Source: an uncultured Mucilaginibacter sp. (GTDB lineage: Bacteria; Bacteroidota; Bacteroidia; Sphingobacteriales; Sphingobacteriaceae). Taken from it: DNA of 33,743 nucleotides. The translations under genes were made by a program, and so were the position numbers. Under the pieces are notes generated by a model, which saw nothing but the letters and a program-made list of their open reading frames with translations, was not told where the DNA came from and searched no databases. The stretch covers positions 1 to 33,743 of the forward strand of contig CAJYSL010000040.1 of the NCBI GenBank assembly GCA_913777515.1, read 5' to 3'. The stretch's first letter is position 1. The number at the start of each line of letters is the position of its first letter. Shown here in pieces: positions 19,899 to 28,783 of this stretch.

Positions 19899-22475
19899 CT
19901 AAATCCTATAAGTAACCGTCAAGTAATACAAACCACCAATGGCTGGTCCGCCCAGAAAGGAGTTGTAGTAGCGGTTTAGCAGGTTGGTGGCGCCGAGTTT
20001 GAGGTTGAGGTGTTGTTTCAGTACATCGTAATTGGCTTGGGCATCCACGTTGCCGTAGGCTTTTACCTGACCGTTTACCAGGAACGATTGCCAGTAAAAA
20101 CTGCTTTGGTGTTTGTAGGTAATATTGAAGCTTAGGCTGCTGATGACGTGTTGGCCGCCGAAGGATACGTTGGTGAGCCAGTTGGGGGTGTTAAAACCGT
20201 CCTCAAAGCCGTCGGCATTATCGGTACGGCTTAGTTTGGCGTAGGCCACGTTGCCGCCCAGGGTGTACCGGCTTAAAAACAGGTAGCTAAGCCCCAGGCT
20301 GCCGCCGTAGTTGTACACCACGCTGCGCGAGTTGGTATAAATGCGGTAACGGTTTTGCTGGTTACGGTTGTTGAGGTAATAGGGGATAGAGTCGGCCTTT
20401 GGGGTTTGGGGCACGTTCATTTCAATCTGGGCAATAAAGTTTTTGTATTGATTATAATATACGTCGGCATCTATCCGCAGGGTGCGCGCTAAAAAAATGC
20501 CCTTGTAACCCAACTCCAGGGATTTGATATGTTCGGGTTGCAGGTAGCTGTAATAGTTTTTAACCAGTAAGCCTTTTTCGCGCTCAATGGCCTGCGCGGT
20601 GGTGAGGCCGCCAGTGTTAAAATCGTTGGTTACGGCGGCTTGGAAACGGTCGATAGAACTGCGCAGATAGGCATTTTCGAACACCCCGCTCGACATGACC
20701 CGCAAGCCGCCAACCCGCCTCACGCCGCCGCTGTTAACGTTGGAGTAAGCCTCAAAAATACTCGGAAACCGCGACCCGCTCTGGTACGACATCCGTATGC
20801 TCTGATGGTCGTCTGGCGTAAACACGGCCGTAAACCGTGGGTTGTATTTCACCAGAAAGTAGTCGTTTTTGTCGGCGCGCAAGGTGGCGGTCAGCTTTAG
20901 CCGGTTACCCAGCAAATATTTACCGGCCTGTACAAACCCGCCTGTTTTGCCGTAAGCAAAGGTTTTACCGGGGTCGGTGCCCTCGGGGTTTACAAAATAG
21001 TTGCCGTCGGGCTGAATGATGTACGCCTGGTAATCTGCCCCGGCCAAAATCTCTAAGCCCGTACGCTGGGTAAAACCGGCCCCAATGGCCTGGCTCACAT
21101 CCACCTGGGCTTCGGCATGCACCAAATCATCTTTTACCCGCAGCGCAGCTCCCTGGTCCCAGTTATTAATATCGGCAAGCTGGTTGAGGGTATTGCTAAA
21201 GGCGGCAGTACCGGGTTGGAACCGGCCGCGGTCGGCAGTTAGTCGTGCCTGGCCCAGCGCCTGCAGTGTGGTGGTTCCGGGCGTGCTGATGGCAGTGTTA
21301 AAGGCATTGGTATAGTCGGCATACCAGGCATCGTCCGACTTAAACCGGCGGTCCATATTTTCGGCCGCCGACCGCAGATTGTACGACTTGCCCGTATTTT
21401 CGCTGGTGACGAACGCCCTGGCCTGGAAAATATCGTTTTTAACCTCTACGGCATGCTGCTGCAATACATAATCTTTGAGCGCAAAACGGTTGGCACGCTG
21501 GTAAACATTGTCCAAATCGGCAAAGCGGTAGGTATAGCTCAGCATGGTTTTAGCGCTCAGCTTGTAATACAGGCCAACGTCTGCCTTGATGTTTTGAATG
21601 TTATAATCCGTCACATCCTTTTCGTCGTACCCCGTCCGGGCAACAACATACCGGCGGCCTTGTAGGGTAATGGTGCGCCGGTTTGATGATTCGTTGCCAT
21701 AGCCGTTCACCGGGTCGTAGGCGGGGTTGGTGGTGCCGCCCGTCAGGCCAACGCCTGTATTGGCGTTTGGGTTCAGGTCGGTTGGGTTATTGGCAACCCA
21801 GTCGTAACCCTTGGTGTAGGTGGCATTAATTTTAAAAGCAAAGCGTTCCGACAGTTTTTCGGCTATCCTGAAGTTGGTTTCCGAAAATAGTTTGGCACTC
21901 ACCTGGTTATTGCCCACGTGGTTAACGCCGGTTTTTTGCTGCAGGGTGATGCCTGTACTGGTAAACGGGTTGCGGGTAATGAAATTGGCCAGTCCGTTCA
22001 CGGCGTTTAAGCCGTACAGGGCGGAGGTGGTGCCGGGGATGATTTCCACACTTTCGATATCCAAATCGCTCGGCCCCATAGCATTACCAATAGGGGCGCC
22101 AATATGGGGTGCCTGGTTGTCAATACCGTCTACCAGCTGGGTAAAGCGCACATTGGTGGTGTTGGCAAACCCCCGGGTGTTGATAATTTTAAAGCCTAGA
22201 CTGGGGGTAAGCATCTGCACGCCTTTCACATTTTCGAGCGCATCAAAAAAGGAGGGCGCTGCGCTGGCCTTAAAATATTTGGTGGTGACGTTTTCGATGC
22301 TGACCGGCGATTTTAAAATACTTTCGGCCGTGCGCGAAGCCGATACCACTACCTCTTGCAGCGCCAGCCCGGACGAATCCCGCAGGGTCACGCTATCCTT
22401 GACTGGCCTTTTTTGCCCCACAGCGTTAACAGCGCAAAAGGTTAAAAGCGTAAACAGGTAAATATTAAATTTCAT
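19899..22475 (-). CDS. TonB-dependent outer membrane receptor
   Basis: Signal peptide, LQEVVVSASRTAESILKSPVSIENV plug, DLDIESVEIIPGTTSALYGLNAVNGLANFITRNPF, C-terminal beta-strand YLTVTYRI. Confidence 0.92.
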   Translation of the reverse strand: MKFNIYLFTLLTFCAVNAVGQKRPVKDSVTLRDSSGLALQEVVVSASRTAESILKSPVSIENVTTKYFKASAAPSFFDALENVKGVQMLTPSLGFKIINTRGFANTTNVRFTQLVDGIDNQAPHIGAPIGNAMGPSDLDIESVEIIPGTTSALYGLNAVNGLANFITRNPFTSTGITLQQKTGVNHVGNNQVSAKLFSETNFRIAEKLSERFAFKINATYTKGYDWVANNPTDLNPNANTGVGLTGGTTNPAYDPVNGYGNESSNRRTITLQGRRYVVARTGYDEKDVTDYNIQNIKADVGLYYKLSAKTMLSYTYRFADLDNVYQRANRFALKDYVLQQHAVEVKNDIFQARAFVTSENTGKSYNLRSAAENMDRRFKSDDAWYADYTNAFNTAISTPGTTTLQALGQARLTADRGRFQPGTAAFSNTLNQLADINNWDQGAALRVKDDLVHAEAQVDVSQAIGAGFTQRTGLEILAGADYQAYIIQPDGNYFVNPEGTDPGKTFAYGKTGGFVQAGKYLLGNRLKLTATLRADKNDYFLVKYNPRFTAVFTPDDHQSIRMSYQSGSRFPSIFEAYSNVNSGGVRRVGGLRVMSSGVFENAYLRSSIDRFQAAVTNDFNTGGLTTAQAIEREKGLLVKNYYSYLQPEHIKSLELGYKGIFLARTLRIDADVYYNQYKNFIAQIEMNVPQTPKADSIPYYLNNRNQQNRYRIYTNSRSVVYNYGGSLGLSYLFLSRYTLGGNVAYAKLSRTDNADGFEDGFNTPNWLTNVSFGGQHVISSLSFNITYKHQSSFYWQSFLVNGQVKAYGNVDAQANYDVLKQHLNLKLGATNLLNRYYNSFLGGPAIGGLYYLTVTYRI

Positions 22476-22508
22476 AGGCTCGATATTCCTCAAATGCTGT
22501 TAATTATT

Positions 22509-22532
22509 CGTTATTCCTTTTGGTGAATAACG
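22509..22532. promoter_or_regulatory. Candidate ModE-type operator
   Basis: CGTTATTC-CTTTTGGT-GAATAACG, perfect 8-bp arms, 24 bp in total, directly upstream of the receptor gene. Confidence 0.55.
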
Positions 22533-22544
22533 CCGGACAAAAGT

Positions 22545-22886
22545 TTAGCCCAGCCGTTTAAGCCGGTCAGATTCCTCCTGTAAAAATTGTTTAAACCGGG
22601 CATGAAAATCCCGAAACTCGCTGATCACCAGTTCGCCTTTAGCAGTAACTACCGCCTTGCCACCGCCGGCTCCACCACGGTTAATTACCACTAACGGTTC
22701 GGTAAACCGATTGTTTAGATGGTCGATAGCCTGCCAGGCCTGCCGGTACGACATATTCATCTCCTGCGCCGCCTTGCGGATGGACCCATGCTCGCGTATT
22801 TTTTCCAACAGCTCCACACGCCCGGGCCCAACGGTTTTTTCGCCATCCACTTCCAGGTATAATTTGCCGGTATATTTGAGTTGCAT
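22545..22886 (-). CDS. ModE-like winged-helix regulator (DNA-binding domain only)
   Basis: VGPGRVELLEKIREHGSIRKAAQEMNMSYRQAWQAIDHLNN...GGAGGGKAVVTAKGE, the ModE N-domain signature; no C-terminal Mop domain. Confidence 0.85.
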   Translation of the reverse strand: MQLKYTGKLYLEVDGEKTVGPGRVELLEKIREHGSIRKAAQEMNMSYRQAWQAIDHLNNRFTEPLVVINRGGAGGGKAVVTAKGELVISEFRDFHARFKQFLQEESDRLKRLG

Positions 22887-23265
22887 GGGGGTATTGGTTA
22901 TTGAGTTGAATAGGGGGTAAAGGTAGTGTAATGGATGTTTGCTTGTGTATTTAGTTTCGGTGTGAGGTGGTAGATGGATTGGGGAGGTTTATGGTTTCAT
23001 TAGGTTGGTAGAGTTTATGGTTTTTTATAAGCGTGTGAAGTGTAAGGTTTCCTATGGGCTACTTGCACCCAAGCGTTTAAGTCATGAGTAGCTTGCCCAC
23101 AAGCCAACGCTACATACTCGCGCCAGTTGGAGGGCTATTACTAAAATTTGTATTTAGTCAGTATTTTGCTAATTAATGATTTAAACAAGTTATTTTTACT
23201 GTAATTAACTATGTTAAATTCTTGGGTATATTTAATTATTAGACGTTAATCACTGAATAAGGATA

Positions 23266-25428
23266 ATGGAATTTATTGTAACATCAAGCGATATTAGGCA
23301 GAATGAAGGAGTAAATAATACTTTTGAGAACTTTAAATTAATTGCTCAAAGAAGGGATGGCTATTGTTATTACAAATATCCGATTGCCGGTGGGCTTAAT
23401 TCCGATATTCCTGATTTAGCAATTGCAGATTTGGAGTATGGTGTTTGTTTGTTAAACTTTCAATCTTTTTTGAAGCTTGATGATATAGCAGAACTGCGAG
23501 ATTATGAGTGGGTTGTTAGAAATTCGATTGTTGACTCTCCCGTTTTAAAATTAGAGGACTATGTTGTAAATCTAAAATCGAAATATGATAAGTTTCGCCC
23601 ATTAAGAGGAAAAATTAAGATCAACTATTTTGTAGTGTTTCCTTTAATTAAAAGAAGTGATTTTTTAAGAAAGTTTAAAGAATACGATATTGTAGAACAT
23701 TGTAAGTTTGCTGATGAGCTTAGTAGTCCTTATGATAGTTACTGGCCTCAAAAGGCTAATTTCTTTGATAGTCAGACAAAAAAATTGTTTCTATCGGTGA
23801 CGCAGGGAGCCGGACGATTGAATGATTACAAAAGGTTAATTGAAGGAGCCAAATCATCGGTGATCGGTGAAGCGATTAAATTGATTGATACGAAGATTGC
23901 TTATTTAGATAAGCAACAACATGCCGCTGCAGTCCAAATACCAGACGGTCCACAGAGGATCAGAGGAATGGCTGGGACTGGTAAAACAATTATTTTGACT
24001 ATGAAGGCCGCGTTCTTGCATAGCAGATATCCTGATAAAAAGATATTATATACCTTTCATACTCAAAGTCTATATAATCAAATAAGGGACTTAATAACGA
24101 AATTTTATCGCGAAAACGAAGAGAAGGATCCGAACTGGAGTAACTTATTGATAATGCATTCCTGGGGAGGAAAGGCAAAAGAGGGTGTTTACTCTAGAAC
24201 TTGTTTAAGAAATTCAATTTCCCCGCTACCTTATGTTATAAATAGTCAAAACGGTACTTTAGGTTACGTTTGCGAAAAGGCATTAGCTTATAAAATTTCG
24301 GAAGAATATGATTTTGTTTTGATGGATGAGGCTCAGGACTTTCCTCCAAGTTTCTTTCAATTAATCTATCGATTAACTTATGCACCGAAAAGGATCATTT
24401 TTGCATATGATGAGTTACAATCCCTGAACAAATTATCAATTTTAGATACTGGCGAATTATTTGGATTAGAGCCAGATGGTAGCAAAGTTGTTGATTTTAC
24501 ATCAGGTGTTTACGAAGGTGGAATTGAAATGGATTTCGTCCTTTATAAATCTTATAGGAATCCTCTAGAAGTTCTTATGACTGCTCATAGTATTGGTCTT
24601 GGAATTTATAACAGAGATGGTTATATGCAGATTATAGATAGTAGAGAGGTTTGGAGAGCTATAGGATATAACGTTTTGGAAGGAGAATTCACTCATCCCG
24701 ACGAAAACATAGTAATAGAACGACCTAAAGCTAACAGTTTAAGTTTGGCTTACGAATTATACTCTGGAAATCGTAAATCACTTGAATACAAAAGTTTTAA
24801 GTCGAGGGAAGAGGAGATCAGTTGGATTTCGAACTCAATAGTAAATGATATTAAAAATGAAGGTGTTGAGCCGGAAAATATCCTGGTGATCTCAATCAAC
24901 CAAAGCTTGATTGAGAAGTATTTTATACCACTTCAAAATAAGTTATTCAACAAAGGTATTCCAAGTATAATTCCTGGAGTTGGAGGAATTGACCGTGATA
25001 AATTTGGTGAGAAAGGATTTGTGACCTTATCAACTGTTTACAAGGCTAAAGGTAATGAGGCCTTCATTGTCTACGTTATGGCGTTTGACTTCTTATATGA
25101 TTTTGTTGATTTTGTCACTGCACGTAACAGAGCTTTTACGTCAATAAGTCGTTCAAAAGGATGGTGCACTATTACTGGGATTCAAGAAGCGATGGATCGA
25201 GCTGTTGCGGAAATAGATGAAACGATGAGCAATATACCAATGTTTAAATTTAAGTTTCCTGATCCGTTAAAAGTTGAAAGAAAATTAAGTCAAGAAGAAC
25301 ATGCTCGCAGGTTGCAAGTCAAACAACGTAGTAGTCAGGCTATCAAAGAGCTGTTAGCTGCTGATGACGAAGCCGTACAGTTGACTGATGAGGAGCGCGA
25401 AGCTTTAAGAAAAAAATTTAACTTATGA
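23266..25428 (+). CDS. SF1 (UvrD/Rep-like) helicase with a possible degenerate NERD-like N-terminus
   Basis: Walker A GMAGTGKT, Walker B LMDEAQD, FAYDELQSL motif III region, STVYKAKGNEAFIVYV and VTARNRAFTSISRSKGW motifs V/VI. Confidence 0.85.
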   Translation: MEFIVTSSDIRQNEGVNNTFENFKLIAQRRDGYCYYKYPIAGGLNSDIPDLAIADLEYGVCLLNFQSFLKLDDIAELRDYEWVVRNSIVDSPVLKLEDYVVNLKSKYDKFRPLRGKIKINYFVVFPLIKRSDFLRKFKEYDIVEHCKFADELSSPYDSYWPQKANFFDSQTKKLFLSVTQGAGRLNDYKRLIEGAKSSVIGEAIKLIDTKIAYLDKQQHAAAVQIPDGPQRIRGMAGTGKTIILTMKAAFLHSRYPDKKILYTFHTQSLYNQIRDLITKFYRENEEKDPNWSNLLIMHSWGGKAKEGVYSRTCLRNSISPLPYVINSQNGTLGYVCEKALAYKISEEYDFVLMDEAQDFPPSFFQLIYRLTYAPKRIIFAYDELQSLNKLSILDTGELFGLEPDGSKVVDFTSGVYEGGIEMDFVLYKSYRNPLEVLMTAHSIGLGIYNRDGYMQIIDSREVWRAIGYNVLEGEFTHPDENIVIERPKANSLSLAYELYSGNRKSLEYKSFKSREEEISWISNSIVNDIKNEGVEPENILVISINQSLIEKYFIPLQNKLFNKGIPSIIPGVGGIDRDKFGEKGFVTLSTVYKAKGNEAFIVYVMAFDFLYDFVDFVTARNRAFTSISRSKGWCTITGIQEAMDRAVAEIDETMSNIPMFKFKFPDPLKVERKLSQEEHARRLQVKQRSSQAIKELLAADDEAVQLTDEEREALRKKFNL

Positions 25429-25985
25429 GTACGATAAGAGCGTTGCATCATAATTTGGATATTTTCTATAAAAGCAATTTTGAGAAGTGGAGTATGTCAA
25501 ACCCTCTCTATGCAATATCGCCAGACAAAAAGACATTGACATGGTATAATTATCAAACTAAACAATCCTTTTACTCTTACGAAGAATATTATGCTTGGGT
25601 TGCCGATAATTTACAGTACAGTATAGCTTTGGGAGAAAATATTTTACTGCAAATATTTTATCAAGAATTAGAAAATGGTGTCAGTAAAGGATCGTTGAGT
25701 TTCCTACCTCATCCCGATTTGCTTATGACATATATGAGATTTGATATGGATAAAAATAATTGGAAACATTATTATCACAATTCTTTCCACATTCATTTTG
25801 GCTATAGATCAGAGGAATTGAGGTTTAGCTTAAATAGGTTTCCTCATCCAAGTGAATTTATTAGATTTTGTTTATTTCTTATGGGGAATGACGAGTTTGA
25901 AAATTTCAATAGAAATAGATTTTTCAATGACCTAACTACGTTTGGAGAACGCCACTCCCATATTTTTGATTTTACACTTACTTAG
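25425..25985 (+). CDS. DUF2290-like protein, translationally coupled to the helicase
   Basis: ATGA overlap with the helicase stop; TYMRFDMDKNNWKHYYHNSFHIHFGYRSEELRFSLNRFPHPSEFIRFCLFLM resembles the conserved core I associate with DUF2290. Confidence 0.65.
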   Translation: MSTIRALHHNLDIFYKSNFEKWSMSNPLYAISPDKKTLTWYNYQTKQSFYSYEEYYAWVADNLQYSIALGENILLQIFYQELENGVSKGSLSFLPHPDLLMTYMRFDMDKNNWKHYYHNSFHIHFGYRSEELRFSLNRFPHPSEFIRFCLFLMGNDEFENFNRNRFFNDLTTFGERHSHIFDFTLT

Positions 25986-26165
25986 TTAATTTACTAAATA
26001 GGTTAAATTAAACTTATTTGAATAGTTAATTACCCACTCACTGGCGGGAGTATGTCGCGTAGATCAAAGCGCTACCTACTCGTGCCCTTTTATCAAGTCA
26101 GAATTAGCCCACCCGCCACCAGGGTCTTCATACTAGCCAGTAAAATGTAATACCCAGTGTCCTAA

Positions 26166-26393
26166 TTAAATCTTCGCACGGCGAAGTATCGCATTCACCT
26201 CTAATTCGCTAACGCCTAGTTTTATAGCTATAAGAGCCTGTAGTTCCAGTTCCGCTGCTTGTATCTTTTTAAAGGTCGAGAGGTTATATAGTGCTTTGGC
26301 TATCAACACCATAATGATAAAACCTACGATGGCCATTGCTGCTCCAAAAAATTCCATGACGTAAATCGCCAATGCTCCACTAAATAATAACAT
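26166..26393 (-). CDS. Small membrane protein
   Basis: 75 aa, two hydrophobic segments. Confidence 0.5.
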   Translation of the reverse strand: MLLFSGALAIYVMEFFGAAMAIVGFIIMVLIAKALYNLSTFKKIQAAELELQALIAIKLGVSELEVNAILRRAKI

Positions 26394-26524
26394 AAGGTAA
26401 ATATCTTATAAAATTTATATCTATCAATTCGGCATGTGTATCCCAACCTAATGCGGGTATGTCGGGTCAGCAAAAGCACTATCTATTCCGGCTACAGCTG
26501 ACCGAGCCAAATTTCCACATAACA

Positions 26525-26896
26525 TCACCCATCAGCCCGCCCTGCTTCTTCCACGTATTCGATCCACAACTGCACTATAGTTCTCAAATCCTGTAAGGGT
26601 ACCGATTGCTGCAGTACGTTTGCTGTTGCCCCAATACCAAAAAAATGAACTTCGTTTTGGGAGATCCAGCCGATGTAGATTTCTGACTTCACGGTTTGTT
26701 TTTCTACGTCAAAGTCTCCGCCGTTAATGTGATGGTCCAGAATAGCTATCACCTCTTCCAAACTTTCTCTGTCTATGGAGGTGGCCAAAAAATCTGCTAC
26801 AGCACTGCCGGTAGCCACCGGCAGTGTGAGGTGGTGCAAATTTAATATCCAAAAACGAAGGTTATATTTTGCTAATACATCAACCATCTGCATCAA
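26525..26896 (-). CDS. Hypothetical protein
   Basis: 123 aa ORF, no recognised family. Confidence 0.55.
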   Translation of the reverse strand: MMQMVDVLAKYNLRFWILNLHHLTLPVATGSAVADFLATSIDRESLEEVIAILDHHINGGDFDVEKQTVKSEIYIGWISQNEVHFFGIGATANVLQQSVPLQDLRTIVQLWIEYVEEAGRADG

Positions 26897-27349
26897 AACT
26901 TAAATATACGTCTAAATGGGTTGCCCATAATTGGGCACAAGTATGTAGTATAGGTCAAAGCATGGGCTATTCGTGCCCTTGCGTACATAATCGAGAATAT
27001 TTTGCCACTATCCAGCCCAACATACTTGCGTCAGTAATCAACCATCCTCGTTTTAAAACTTCACCTGGTGCCAATTTAAATATTCTTGCGCGGGTTTAAA
27101 GTAGGGGTATTTCAATTAATTTTAACAACTCTGACATTCCATTATGTAATTGATAACGAGGTGGCAATAACCTAAAAATATCTTCAGTTTATTAAAGAAT
27201 AGTTAAGTTAATAGTGGGTATTAATTGTCTGGTATATAGAATTTTAAAGGTCAAAAAGATGCTAAGATGTTATCATAACATGAAAACATCTTACACGCTG
27301 TAAGCTCGTACGGAGTTTAGATTTGGTTAACCAATTTTATTCTCTTATT

Positions 27350-27859
27350 ATGAAAACACTAAAAACCTTATTATCGGGATCGTTTATCATGATCTCATTT
27401 TTGTGCGTGGCAGCTTCGTTGCAGAGCTTTACGGTCAGATCCGAAAACGGCAAAAAGCCACTTTTAATCCCCAAAGCGGTAAAATCGAATCTGGTCAACA
27501 AACAAACCGTTGCCGACAGTTCTGAGTTTACTGTTTACTTAGATCAAAACCTGGCATCTACCGATTGGACAGTCACATTTTCGGGGTACGATGACGATCA
27601 CAACTACATCACCAAAGTATTTACCGTTAATTCCGGCTCATATATCATGGGTAAGTTGCCTTACGGGTATTATGACGTAGACGTTAACTGCGATAACTAT
27701 AACGGAAGCACTGAGATAGACATGTCGGCCTACGGCTACAGCGATAATCTCCGCCACGAAACTGCGTACATCTTTTATTACGGCGCACCTAATAAAATAT
27801 TTCACAGCGTAGATTTACATTCATCTTACGGCATGCAGATAGGGTTTAGTAATTATTAA
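27350..27859 (+). CDS. Hypothetical secreted protein
   Basis: Signal peptide MKTLKTLLSGSFIMISFLCVAASLQS; followed by a terminator. Confidence 0.7.
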   Translation: MKTLKTLLSGSFIMISFLCVAASLQSFTVRSENGKKPLLIPKAVKSNLVNKQTVADSSEFTVYLDQNLASTDWTVTFSGYDDDHNYITKVFTVNSGSYIMGKLPYGYYDVDVNCDNYNGSTEIDMSAYGYSDNLRHETAYIFYYGAPNKIFHSVDLHSSYGMQIGFSNY

Positions 27860-27876
27860 AAATTGATGATTTTATT

Positions 27877-27908
27877 AAAGCCGCTTTTAAATAGAGCGGC
27901 TTTTTTTG
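27877..27908 (+). terminator. Rho-independent terminator
   Basis: aaagccgcttttaaatagagcggcttttttt. Confidence 0.85.
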
Positions 27909-28018
27909 TTAAAAAAGACCTGTCGTAGCTGGTACCTGGTGTTGTTGAGGCAAAAGGGGTTTGTGCGTTTACCTCAATTGCAAGGGGATGCCGAACCCCC
28001 CCAGCCCCTTCAGGGGGA

Positions 28019-28372
28019 GTTAGCCCCCAACCCCCTAAAGGGGGAGCAGAAGACTTAATAGAATTATCTTCCCCGAAAGGTAGTACTTTTTTTAGGTTGT
28101 GGTGGCTAATTCTGAAGATTCAATAATTCTGTAAATTCTGATTCTAACTAAATACATAGCAAGTTAAACTCCTTCCTGTCCTCCCGAGGGAGGGATGATT
28201 TGCATTAGGTTTGTCGCTCATCGCAAGCGCAAAGGCCCGCTGTTGCGCCCGGGCCAGCGTGGGGCATGTGCGGCGGTGAGGTGATCGCAACAGCTAGGCC
28301 TTTTGGGTACTTTGTGGCTATGACAAAGTACCTGGCCTCCGCGGCCAAGAGCGGACGAAGTAAGTAAACAAC
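28019..28372. repeat. Left arm of composite inverted repeat around the ompA-like gene
   Basis: Module order agrees with the reverse complement of 30581-30902. Confidence 0.75.
28234..28300 (-). repeat. 67-bp GC-rich palindromic repeat, copy 3
   Basis: ggcccgctgttgcgcccgggccagcg...cgcaacagctaggcc. Confidence 0.85.
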
Positions 28373-28783
28373 TACAAGCTTTAATTCAATGCACACAAGC
28401 TTTCATTACACTAAGCCTATCAAGTGGCAAGTCTAAATGCTGGCTCAGCTCAAAGAGATGGCTTCGTATCCTCTCCATGACGCGACGGGGAGAACCACGA
28501 ACTAAGAAAAAAAGGTCAGCCTGCCAACTCACTCGTTCACTCAATCTATCATCCACTCATTGGCTTTCACTCACTCATTATCCCCATCTGCACACCTGCA
28601 AATCCGCACATATGCAAATTCAAAACTCACTCATTAGCCTCAATTCGTCACAAAAAAGTTACACCCTCAGGTTGTAAAAATGGTGTTTTTGGGCTGTTTT
28701 GGGGGTTTTATCGGTCATTTTATATGATGTGGATAATTTTTGCAAAACCATTTTCGGGGTTTGTGCTTAATGGAGTGTGATTT

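Noticed and set aside
20640-22461. Several plus-strand ORFs across the TonB receptor gene
   Set aside because: Antisense shadow ORFs of a long, clearly coding receptor.
17305-27045. Integron attC sites
   Set aside because: Nested palindromes look superficially similar but lack recognisable GTTRRRY/RYYYAAC core sites, and no integron integrase is in the window.
28205-28396. ORF track peptide MCIELKLVVVYLLRPLLAAEARYFVIATKYPKGLAVAITSPPHMPHAGPGATAGLC
   Set aside because: Nearly the same peptide occurs at 30568-30768 because both lie in copies of the intergenic repeat; repeat-derived, not a gene.
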